A DNA stretch of 6,232 nucleotides from Coriobacteriaceae bacterium (GTDB lineage Bacteria > Actinomycetota > Coriobacteriia > Coriobacteriales > Eggerthellaceae), in the NCBI GenBank assembly GCA_004555335.1, contig SFII01000081.1, forward strand, positions 1-6,232. The letters run 5' to 3'. Below, one piece after another: positions 1 through 5,436 of the stretch. A program made the translations under genes and the position numbers. Position 1 is the stretch's first letter. Each line of letters opens with the position of its first letter. A model generated the notes under the pieces. It saw only the letters and a list, made by a program, of their open reading frames with translations, was not told the origin of the DNA and did not search any database.

Positions 1-852
1 CTGGTGCTTATCGGGATCTTCGCCGCATGCAAGAAGCGGAAAAGCCCCTTCCGTGCGGAAAGCTACCTGTTCGTCCCCGAAACCTTCGGGTCCCCCCGAA
101 AACACGAGCTCTCATTCGAAGTGCGCGGAACAGGCGACCTTGCGTCGGTCGAAGCACGGTTCGGGCAGCTCTGCCGCAACGGGGGCTTCGAGGCCGAAGG
201 CAAGCATGCCTTCCGGGCGCTTTCGGCCTTCGCAAGCACGCGCATGGAACGCAGGGAGGGACGCCCGGGGGAAGCCTGCTTCGTCCGCGCCTTCTGCAAG
301 GATGGGATGCTGAACCTGATCATCTGGAACACCTTCGGGCTGATGGGGTCCAATCCCATTTCGAAAACCCTGAGCCAGGGAAGGGAGCTCCTGCGCAACG
401 GCAGGCTGCCGAAGCATGAAGGCACCGACCCCGAACAGGGCCGGACCGACCCGGACGAAACCGGCAGCCCGGAGGACACTGGAAACGGGAACGGTGGAGC
501 ATCACAGCAGGCAGCAGGCCGCCTAGATGGCACCAGCGACCGGCAGGATAAGGCAAGCCCGGAAAAGGACAGTCACCCCCATCGCAACGAGGCGCAACTG
601 GATACAGCGCTTATCGACCTTCCGGAAGGCTGCGACTACTCGCTCAGCAACCCCTTCGGGCTGGAAAGGCTCTGCATCTCCTTCGGGAAAACGCAGACGC
701 AGGAGGCCGGAAAAGACCCGGCCGAGCAAGATGCATACGAAGAACGGGGGCACCGACGCTTCGACGGCAGGCCGGCAGGGCAGGCCGAAGGCGACCCGGA
801 AGCCCCGAAACCCTCCGAGTCCGATCCCTGCGGAAGGAGGCCTTCCCGATGA
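1..852 (+). CDS. Hypothetical protein, 5' end cut by window edge, possible membrane anchor
   Basis: The reading frame is open from the first base and ends at TGA 850-852, giving 283 visible residues. A GTG at position 4 could act as a start but has no visible ribosome site, so the gene most likely begins upstream. The visible protein opens with a short hydrophobic run (LVLIGIFAAC) followed by KKRK, which looks like the end of a transmembrane helix with a positive cytoplasmic flank. Residues of about 15-140 look folded. The rest is low in hydrophobics and rich in D, E, G, S, T, P and Q, so probably disordered, apart from a short island around LIDLPEGCDYSLSNPFGLERL. FG dipeptides recur five times. 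I recognise no family. The stop overlaps the start of the following phosphatase-like gene by ATGA, so the two are co-translated; a role linked to that phosphatase is inference only. Confidence 0.7.
   Translation: MVLIGIFAACKKRKSPFRAESYLFVPETFGSPRKHELSFEVRGTGDLASVEARFGQLCRNGGFEAEGKHAFRALSAFASTRMERREGRPGEACFVRAFCKDGMLNLIIWNTFGLMGSNPISKTLSQGRELLRNGRLPKHEGTDPEQGRTDPDETGSPEDTGNGNGGASQQAAGRLDGTSDRQDKASPEKDSHPHRNEAQLDTALIDLPEGCDYSLSNPFGLERLCISFGKTQTQEAGKDPAEQDAYEERGHRRFDGRPAGQAEGDPEAPKPSESDPCGRRPSR
832..840 (+). promoter_or_regulatory. Strong Shine-Dalgarno site for the second operon gene
   Basis: GGAAGGAGG lies eight bases before ATG 849, inside the end of the preceding gene. It fixes the start at 849 and shows that this gene can recruit its own ribosomes in addition to being coupled to its neighbour by the ATGA overlap. 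Confidence 0.8.
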
Positions 853-2057
853 GGGCCTTGCGAACACCCGAACTCCCCATACGGGAGATTCCCCCATTCG
901 GCAATATCGACCTGGGCATCCCGGTGAGCCGTTTCCTCAGGATGGGTTTCCGGCCGGGCGATGCGGTGGATGTGGGATTCTCGAACGGCTTCGCCTTCCG
1001 CAACATCCCCGTGTTCAGCGGCTTCTACGGTGCCGGGCACATGCCCTGCCTCTACGCCGCAAGCAAGTTCTACCCCAACGTCGGCATCGGCTGCCCCGTC
1101 AGCGGCAATCCCTGGCATATGGCGGGCCTGCACCCCGACGACACCGCGCACGTCGCGCTCCGGCGCAGACGCGGCTTCGACCAGTTGGAAGGGCGCATGC
1201 AGCTGCCCCCTCTCCTGGGACCCGCCCTTGCCCGCACTCCCCAGCAGAATGCCAACTGGCGCAACCTGGATGCAGGGACGATCGCGCCCGAAACGTTCTT
1301 CCGCAGCTGCTCGCCCATCCGCGGGGATTCCCCCGCCGCGGCAAGCGCCTGCGAACTGATGCAGGATACGGGTATACGGTCGGTACTCAACCTTTCGGAC
1401 AACCCTGCCCTCTGCCAAGCCCGCAGAAAGGACGGGGGCGCGTATATCGCACCCTACCTGCGCCTTTGCGATGAGGGACGGGTGCTCCCGCTTCACCTGG
1501 GCGTCGATTACCGGCTGCAGGGAAATGCGCGCACTTTGGCGCACGGACTGCTGTGGCTGGCCGGGCAGCCCATGCCCGCGCTCATCCACTGCAAACTAGG
1601 CATGGACCGCACGGGCATGGTCTGTGCGCTCTTGGAAATGCTCATGGGGGCCCATTATGCGGAAATCGAGCATGATTACCGGCTCTCCTACCTGAACCTA
1701 TTCGGACCTCCGCCCCGGCACGGGCAGGGCTATCCGCTCTGCGATCTGCGCTTCAAGGAAGTGCTGGACTTCTTCCTCTCCTTCGTCCGTGAAACGCAGG
1801 ACCGCGAAAACGCCTCCCTAACCCACGCGAACGACGCCCCCGCCGCAGGGGCCGAAGACGATGCCGCCCGCACGGGAATCGATGCCCCCGAAAAGCCCCG
1901 CAGCCCCCTCAGCGACACCCGGCGACACCCGGATAGCGAAACGCTGCAGCAGGCGGCACGCGCCTACCTGGCATTCGGCGGACTGGATGAAGGGCAGATC
2001 GACCGGATCGCACGTATGCTCGCAGGAGAGCCCGCAATCGAAGGATCACCCCGATGA
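849..2057 (+). CDS. Two-domain protein with CX5R tyrosine/dual-specificity phosphatase core
   Basis: The protein has 402 residues. Around residues 240-275 lies a phosphatase P-loop, HCKLGMDRTG, giving C248 as the likely nucleophile and R254 as the phosphate-binding arginine; the following helix (ALLEMLMGA...DYRLSY) fits the same fold, as does the preceding strand-like GIRSVLNLSD segment. It therefore probably hydrolyses phosphotyrosine or another phosphomonoester in the cytoplasm; no signal peptide is visible. Residues of about 8-112 form a separate domain with FGNIDLGIP, a GDAVDVGF strand, FYPNVGIG and a late glycine-rich stretch, reminiscent of the C-terminal barrel of SAM hydroxide adenosyltransferases (DUF62 type); this is tentative. 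Residues of about 318-365 look like a disordered linker before a short helical C-terminus. Both ends overlap their neighbours by ATGA. The substrate is unknown, and the NxRDLGG motif of the next gene's family is absent. Confidence 0.8.
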   Translation: MRALRTPELPIREIPPFGNIDLGIPVSRFLRMGFRPGDAVDVGFSNGFAFRNIPVFSGFYGAGHMPCLYAASKFYPNVGIGCPVSGNPWHMAGLHPDDTAHVALRRRRGFDQLEGRMQLPPLLGPALARTPQQNANWRNLDAGTIAPETFFRSCSPIRGDSPAAASACELMQDTGIRSVLNLSDNPALCQARRKDGGAYIAPYLRLCDEGRVLPLHLGVDYRLQGNARTLAHGLLWLAGQPMPALIHCKLGMDRTGMVCALLEMLMGAHYAEIEHDYRLSYLNLFGPPPRHGQGYPLCDLRFKEVLDFFLSFVRETQDRENASLTHANDAPAAGAEDDAARTGIDAPEKPRSPLSDTRRHPDSETLQQAARAYLAFGGLDEGQIDRIARMLAGEPAIEGSPR

Positions 2058-3004
2058 GCTGCGAAAACGGCAGGCGCTTCCCATCCTTCCCCCTATTCCG
2101 CAAGCGAAAGGGGCATCGCACGGACCCAGGCCCCGCCAGCCCCTTCCCGCCCGGCACGTCACCCGCGATCCGGCACGGTTCCACCCCCGCACGCCTTCCG
2201 GGCTTCGACACCGACGGTTATCCCTTCGAAGGGCTGCCGAACACCCGTGACCTGGGCGGCATCCGCACGGCAGACGGTCGACGCATCAAATCGGGCAAGC
2301 TCCTGCGCTCGGGCGCCCTGGACCGCGCCACCGCCGCAGACCTCGATATCCTGGTAAACCGCTTCAAGGTACGCACCGTCATCGACCTGCGCGAAGCCTG
2401 CACCCCGGAATCATGCGACAGCGCCCTGCTCGGCGAAAAGACCGTGGAATGCATCGATGCCGGCGTGAACGGGATGCGCGTGCTCATCCCGCACGCGTTC
2501 CGGAACAGCGACCGCGCCTTCATGGCAGAAGCGGCCAAGATGAACCTGCGCCCCCGCGCCTACCAGACGCGCATGTACCAGGCCATCCTGCTCGACCGGC
2601 AGAACCAAGCCTCGCTCCAAACCGCCTTCCAAACCCTTCTAGAGCCGCGCGAAGGGGCCGTGCTGTGGCATTGCTCCATCGGCAAGGACCGCACGGGCCT
2701 GCTCTCCGCACTGCTGCTGCACTGCCTGGGCGCAGACCGCACCACCATCATGGAAGACTACCTGGCAAGCGGGTATTACCTGACCGCCTTCGGAAGCGAA
2801 GACGACCGCACGCTGCGCGCATACGGATGGCCCGAATGCATGCGCAAGAACGTCCGCGAAACCCATATGCCGCACGCCGAGTACCTGAACGCCGCATTCT
2901 GCGCCCTCGAACGTGGATTCGGTTCGGTCGATGCCTTCCTTTCCCAAGCGCTGGGTATCGGCCCGAACGAGCGCCGCCGGCTGCAGGCCCTCTTCCTCGA
3001 ATAA
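2054..3004 (+). CDS. Tyrosine/lipid phosphatase of the Y_phosphatase3 (LipA/MptpB-like) family
   Basis: The 316-residue protein carries both hallmarks of this family: NTRDLGG at residues 63-69 and the P-loop HCSIGKDRTG with C207 as nucleophile, D212 and R213. The GKDR form is that of Listeria LipA and mycobacterial PtpB, enzymes known to act on phosphotyrosine and phosphoinositides. Between them lies TVIDLRE, and after the P-loop the typical helix and DYLASGYYL segment. The first 50 or so residues are basic and Pro/Ser-rich, probably disordered; I see no signal peptide. The start ATG 2054 overlaps the stop of the preceding gene (ATGA) and has AAGGA at 2041-2045. With the preceding gene it makes a tandem pair of CX5R phosphatases in one transcript. 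Whether it acts on the host's or the cell's own phosphoproteins cannot be told from sequence. Confidence 0.92.
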   Translation: MSCENGRRFPSFPLFRKRKGHRTDPGPASPFPPGTSPAIRHGSTPARLPGFDTDGYPFEGLPNTRDLGGIRTADGRRIKSGKLLRSGALDRATAADLDILVNRFKVRTVIDLREACTPESCDSALLGEKTVECIDAGVNGMRVLIPHAFRNSDRAFMAEAAKMNLRPRAYQTRMYQAILLDRQNQASLQTAFQTLLEPREGAVLWHCSIGKDRTGLLSALLLHCLGADRTTIMEDYLASGYYLTAFGSEDDRTLRAYGWPECMRKNVRETHMPHAEYLNAAFCALERGFGSVDAFLSQALGIGPNERRRLQALFLE

Positions 3005-3169
3005 GCGCCAACCCTCCCGGGAAAGAACCGGCCCCTGGAAAAGCAGGCGGCCTGGAAAACCGCTCGCATGCGCCGTCCGACCACCCACCCAAACGCCGTC
3101 CACACGTCCTCAGCATTCGCAATCGCACTTCAGGGCGCGTGGGATACCGTCCACCGACAGCACCGCCGC

Positions 3170-3192
3170 TGCACGGGAAGCCTTGCGTTTTT
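3170..3192 (+). terminator. Candidate weak intrinsic terminator of the phosphatase operon
   Basis: GCACGG (3171-3176) and CCTTGC (3181-3186) pair around a GAAG loop with one mismatch, with a possible T-G pair outside, and five T residues follow at 3188-3192. The stem is short, so this is a candidate only. It lies about 165 bases after the operon's last stop codon. Confidence 0.35.
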
Positions 3193-3220
3193 CACCGAAG
3201 AAACCCGAATCTTAACCAAA

Positions 3221-3249
3221 ACCGCTGCCCGGGAGACGGTCTTTTCTTC
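3221..3249 (+). terminator. Second candidate weak terminator
   Basis: ACCGCT (3221-3226) can pair with AG-A-CGGT (3234-3240) with one bulged A, around a GCCCGGG loop, followed by the T-rich CTTTTCTTC. This is weaker than the terminator after the SDR gene and may be chance in GC-rich DNA. Confidence 0.22.
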
Positions 3250-3380
3250 ACCGAGGCGAGTAGGCGGACACGGCGCGCAACGTGGCACCATTGGCCTACC
3301 TGATAATCATCAGCAAGACGCCTTGCCCCGCATTCCGCGAGCGAGGCCGACTGCAACCACACCCCCGGAAAGCCCGGGAG

Positions 3381-3389
3381 GGAAAGGAG
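3381..3389 (+). promoter_or_regulatory. Shine-Dalgarno site fixing the SDR start
   Basis: GGAAAGGAG lies six bases before ATG 3396. The frame is open upstream to 3282, but the extra 38 residues are Pro/Arg-rich, unlike any SDR N-terminus, and the conserved SDR start (MGRLQDKVAIVTG) begins exactly at 3396. Confidence 0.9.
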
Positions 3390-3395
3390 TTCAAA

Positions 3396-4193
3396 ATGGG
3401 TAGGCTTCAGGACAAGGTTGCCATCGTCACCGGCTCCACCAGCGGCATCGGCATCGGCATCGCAAAGATGTTCGCCCGCGAGGGTGCACAGGTCGTCGTC
3501 TGCGGCCGTCGCGAGAACAAGGGACAGGAAGTCGTCGACGCGATCGTGGCCGAAGGCGGCAAGGCATCCTTCCACTTCCACGACATCACCGACCTGGCAG
3601 CGACCGACGCTTTGATCGCAGACACCGTCGAGCAGTACGGCAAGCTGGACATCCTGGTCAACAACGCGGCAAACGTCGCACTGAAGGACGGCCGCATCGA
3701 CGAGCTGACCGTTGACATGTGGGATGCCATCTTCCAGAGCGACCTGCGCGGCACCTTCTATGCCTGCAAGGTTGCACTGCCCGAGCTGGCCAAGACCAAC
3801 GGCAACATCGTCAACATCGGCTCCATGGCATCCTGCGGCGGCGACCTGGGCTCCACCGCATACGCATGCGCCAAAGCCGGCGTCGACATGCTGACCAAGA
3901 TGATCGCCCTGCAGTACGGCAAGCAGAACATCCGCTGCAACTGCGTACGCCCCGGCCTGATCGTCACCCCTCAGAACGAGTCGAAGGTGCCCGACGCCCT
4001 GAAGCAGATCTTCCTGGACAACATCGAGATCACCCGCTACGGCTCCCCCGAGGACATCGCCGGCATGGTCACCTACCTGGCATCCGACGAGGCCAGCTAC
4101 GTAACCGGCCAGATCATGACCTGCGACGGCGGCATGAACGCACACGTTCCCACCGTTGCCCAGTTCAGGGCAATGGCTTCCCGCACCTGGTAA
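3396..4193 (+). CDS. Classical SDR oxidoreductase, hydroxysteroid-dehydrogenase-like
   Basis: The 265-residue length and motif order are those of classical short-chain dehydrogenases: cofactor loop TGSTSGIG (12-19), NNAA (89-92) where most have NNAG, S143, Y156-ACA-K160 as catalytic Ser, Tyr and Lys, then PG at 186-187. The GRR at 37-39 after the second strand suggests NADP(H). The catalytic-tetrad Asn, normally in the NLxGTF element, is replaced by D116 (SDLRGTF). Segments such as ALQYGKQNIRCN, RPGLIVTP and SPEDIAGMVTYLASD...YVTG resemble clostridial 7-alpha-hydroxysteroid dehydrogenases, so a steroid or bile-acid alcohol/ketone substrate is possible, but many SDRs share these parts. The gene is transcribed alone, with a strong terminator after it. 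Its codons are strongly biased to GGC, CTG, ATC, AAG and GAC, more than its neighbours', suggesting high expression. Confidence 0.93.
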   Translation: MGRLQDKVAIVTGSTSGIGIGIAKMFAREGAQVVVCGRRENKGQEVVDAIVAEGGKASFHFHDITDLAATDALIADTVEQYGKLDILVNNAANVALKDGRIDELTVDMWDAIFQSDLRGTFYACKVALPELAKTNGNIVNIGSMASCGGDLGSTAYACAKAGVDMLTKMIALQYGKQNIRCNCVRPGLIVTPQNESKVPDALKQIFLDNIEITRYGSPEDIAGMVTYLASDEASYVTGQIMTCDGGMNAHVPTVAQFRAMASRTW

Positions 4194-4206
4194 ACCACCC
4201 GGTTTA
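4191..4206 (+). repeat. Small perfect hairpin over the SDR stop codon
   Basis: TAAACC (4191-4196) and GGTTTA (4201-4206) form a perfect six-base-pair stem with an ACCC loop, and the stop codon is the first arm. No T-run follows, so it is not itself a terminator. It may protect the 3' end of the message or be chance. Confidence 0.5.
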
Positions 4207-4235
4207 ACGGAACCCCGCTCCATCGAAGACGCCGA

Positions 4236-4271
4236 AGCGCCCCTGCAGCTCAAGCCTGCGGGGGCGCTTTT
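4236..4271 (+). terminator. Strong intrinsic terminator of the SDR gene
   Basis: Arms 4236-4248 and 4256-4268 pair over 13 positions (12 Watson-Crick and one T-G) around the seven-base loop CTCAAGC, followed by TTTT at 4268-4271 and a further T-rich stretch. It ends the SDR transcript about 45 bases after the stop and separates it from the convergent tetR gene. Confidence 0.92.
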
Positions 4272-4331
4272 CCGTTTCGCTACGTATGATCGAAGGGTCG
4301 CTTTCCGCTATACACGCAAGGGCGTATCGAT

Positions 4332-4353
4332 ATCAAAAGGCCGCCTTGTCGGC
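4332..4353 (-). terminator. Candidate weak terminator of tetR
   Basis: On the minus strand GCCG (4353-4350) and CGGC (4343-4340) pair around ACAAGG, followed by CTTTTGATA. It lies about 90 bases past the tetR stop. The four-pair stem is short, so the call is tentative. Confidence 0.3.
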
Positions 4354-4443
4354 GAAAACCCCCGCAAGAACATAGCAGTGCCGCAACGGATGCCGCCTTG
4401 AGCGTCCGAACCAATCTGCATGCGCGATGGGCGCCATAATCCG

Positions 4444-5043
4444 CTACCGTGCGGCAATACCGTATTCGCCCAGGAATTGCGCCAGGAATGCCCGCAGGCG
4501 GTCGAACGCCCAATCCGCATGTTCGGGCTCGCGGTCGCACAGCTGCACCAAGGCGCCGATGGGGGTAACGAAGGAAAAGGCCAGAATCGAAGGGTCGACG
4601 CGCTTCATCAGGCCCTTGTCCATCATCGCCCCGAACACCCCTTCGAAGACCTGCTCCATCTTGCCCAGGAAGTACTTGCCCGCAAGCTCCCTGGCGCGCT
4701 CGTTGCGGAACTGCTCGGTCAGAAGAATCTTCCGAGCGAGGATTATCATGCGGTCATGCACAGTGAAATCGAACAGGGCAAGCGCGACCCCTTCGAGCTC
4801 TTCGCAAGATTCCAGCTCTTCCAGCGAAGCTGCCGCGCTGCCAAAGCCCTGGGAATAATGGATCTGCACCTCGTCGAGCAGCGAATTCCAGATGTCTTCC
4901 TTGCTCTGGAAGTGCTTGTACAGGGCGCTTTTCGTCAGGCCCACGGATTGCGCTAGATCGCGCATATTGGTGCCCGCATACCCGTTTTCCGCAAACATCT
5001 CCAATGCAGCGTCGAGGATACGTTCCTTCGTCGTCTTAGCCAT
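4444..5043 (-). CDS. TetR/AcrR-family transcriptional repressor
   Basis: The 199-residue protein is of usual TetR-family length. Residues of about 5-50 form the DNA-binding domain, with ILDAALEMFAENGYAGTNMRDLAQSVGLTKSALYKHFQSKEDI matching the family helix-turn-helix consensus (recognition helix about 36-45, with the hallmark ALYKHF-KE). Residues of about 55-199 are the helical ligand-binding and dimerisation domain, which is variable and does not reveal the ligand. The start ATG has AAGGGGG five bases upstream. The gene is divergent from the small membrane protein and MFS exporter, and its promoter spacer holds a copy of an inverted repeat that recurs twice at the exporter promoter. It is therefore most likely an autorepressor that also represses the exporter, released by a compound the exporter removes. 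The convergent SDR gene lacks this operator upstream, so it is probably not a target. Confidence 0.93.
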   Translation of the reverse strand: MAKTTKERILDAALEMFAENGYAGTNMRDLAQSVGLTKSALYKHFQSKEDIWNSLLDEVQIHYSQGFGSAAASLEELESCEELEGVALALFDFTVHDRMIILARKILLTEQFRNERARELAGKYFLGKMEQVFEGVFGAMMDKGLMKRVDPSILAFSFVTPIGALVQLCDREPEHADWAFDRLRAFLAQFLGEYGIAAR

Positions 5044-5081
5044 GCGCGCCCCCTTAGTTCGGTGTCAGGATGCATACATAC

Positions 5082-5110
5082 ATTATAGTGACCGATAGTT
5101 CACCTGCCAA
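5082..5110 (-). promoter_or_regulatory. tetR promoter
   Basis: On the minus strand there is TTGGCA (5110-5105), a 17-base spacer and a perfect TATAAT (5087-5082). The predicted start is near 5075, giving a leader of about 30 bases. Operator copy 1 fills 16 of the 17 spacer bases, so bound repressor would block RNA polymerase directly. Confidence 0.88.
5088..5103. promoter_or_regulatory. TetR operator, copy 1
   Basis: GTGACCGATAGTTCAC is a 16-bp imperfect inverted repeat (GTGA...TCAC outer arms). The same form recurs twice within the next 95 bases. It lies between the -35 and -10 of the tetR promoter. Confidence 0.8.
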
Positions 5111-5148
5111 CGATACGGCGCCATCTGTAACAATTTTCAAATACGGGC

Positions 5149-5177
5149 TTGTTAAGTGACCAACCGTTCACTATCAT
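5149..5177 (+). promoter_or_regulatory. Promoter of the small protein-MFS operon
   Basis: TTGTTA (5149-5154), a 17-base spacer and TATCAT (5172-5177). The layout matches the tetR promoter exactly: one base, the 16-bp operator, then the -10 with no gap. The hexamers are weaker than those of tetR. The predicted start near 5184 falls in operator copy 3. Confidence 0.72.
5156..5171. promoter_or_regulatory. TetR operator, copy 2
   Basis: GTGACCAACCGTTCAC shares GTGACC-N4-GTTCAC with copy 1 and fills the spacer of the exporter promoter. Its centre is 68 bp from that of copy 1 and 27 bp from that of copy 3. Confidence 0.8.
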
Positions 5178-5182
5178 AGTTG

Positions 5183-5198
5183 GTGAACATACGGTCAC
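5183..5198. promoter_or_regulatory. TetR operator, copy 3
   Basis: GTGAACATACGGTCAC is, on the minus strand, GTGACCGTATGTTCAC, the same GTGACC-N4-GTTCAC form. Flanking G and C extend the arms to GGTGA/TCACC. It overlaps the predicted transcription start of the exporter operon and lies just before its ribosome site. Confidence 0.78.
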
Positions 5199-5202
5199 CT
5201 TT

Positions 5203-5207
5203 AAGGA
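5203..5207 (+). promoter_or_regulatory. Shine-Dalgarno site fixing the small-protein start
   Basis: AAGGA lies seven bases before ATG 5215. The frame is open further up to a TTG at 5149, but that would put the start inside the promoter -35 and translate through the operators, so 5215 is preferred. Confidence 0.8.
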
Positions 5208-5214
5208 CAAGGCA

Positions 5215-5436
5215 ATGAGAAACATCGAGAAGCACTATCCCGCACTCGGATTCGCCAGCCGCATACTCGGCATATCCGCGCTGATTTTCCTGTGCTTATT
5301 CCTGTTCGGCCATCACGAGCAGGCAATCTACGCAGCCGGGGTGCTCGGCTGCACCACCCTTTCCATCTTGTTCGATATCATGAGGTCGCATCAAGCGCCT
5401 TCGGAACCTCCTATACGAAAGGACTCCGCCGAATGA
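5215..5436 (+). CDS. Small two-helix membrane protein, unknown function
   Basis: The 73-residue protein has two likely membrane helices, about residues 16-32 (RILGISALIFLCLFLFG) and 37-56 (QAIYAAGVLGCTTLSILFDI), joined by the short turn HHEQ. The N-terminus is short with a mix of charges and the C-terminal tail is hydrophilic (APSEPPIRKDSAE), so both ends are probably on the same side of the membrane. I recognise no family. It is the first gene of the operon controlled by the divergent TetR, and its stop TGA overlaps the exporter's ATG (ATGA), which argues for a linked job, for example as an accessory subunit or stabiliser of the exporter. It could equally be an independent small protein whose transcript usually ends at the terminator 28 bases further on. 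Confidence 0.75.
   Translation: MRNIEKHYPALGFASRILGISALIFLCLFLFGHHEQAIYAAGVLGCTTLSILFDIMRSHQAPSEPPIRKDSAE
5417..5423 (+). promoter_or_regulatory. Shine-Dalgarno site fixing the MFS start
   Basis: GAAAGGA lies nine bases before ATG 5433. The only other in-frame ATG before the first membrane helix, at 5673, has no ribosome site, so 5433 is the better start despite the unusual tail it creates. Confidence 0.65.

Larger units (their letters stand above)
3005..3395. other. Intergenic region between phosphatase operon and SDR gene
   Basis: This 391-bp stretch holds no convincing gene; the open frames across it have Arg/Pro/Thr-rich translations typical of GC-rich shadow frames. It contains two weak hairpin-plus-T-run candidates, a short direct repeat TTCACCGA (3191-3198 and 3247-3254), a small inverted repeat CTGAT-N4-ATCAG (3300-3313) and a hairpin just before the SDR ribosome site. 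The SDR promoter must lie here, but no hexamer pair is good enough to call; GATAAT at 3302-3307 is the most -10-like element and lacks a good -35. Confidence 0.6.

Noticed and set aside
3282..3395. N-terminal extension of the SDR by 38 residues
   Set aside because: The sequence is Pro/Arg-rich and unlike SDR N-termini, and a strong ribosome site directly precedes ATG 3396.
3068..3403. Open frame of 111 codons in the intergenic region
   Set aside because: Its composition is that of a GC-rich shadow frame, it has no ribosome site and it runs into the SDR start.
3192..4253. 353-codon frame antisense to the SDR gene
   Set aside because: It mirrors the SDR codon pattern on the other strand and has no recognisable domain; the SDR is certain.
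4420..4956. 178-codon frame antisense to tetR
   Set aside because: The TetR helix-turn-helix on the minus strand is clear; the sense frame is a by-product of it.
5149..5214. Earlier TTG start for the small membrane protein
   Set aside because: It would begin inside the -35 element and upstream of the predicted transcription start.
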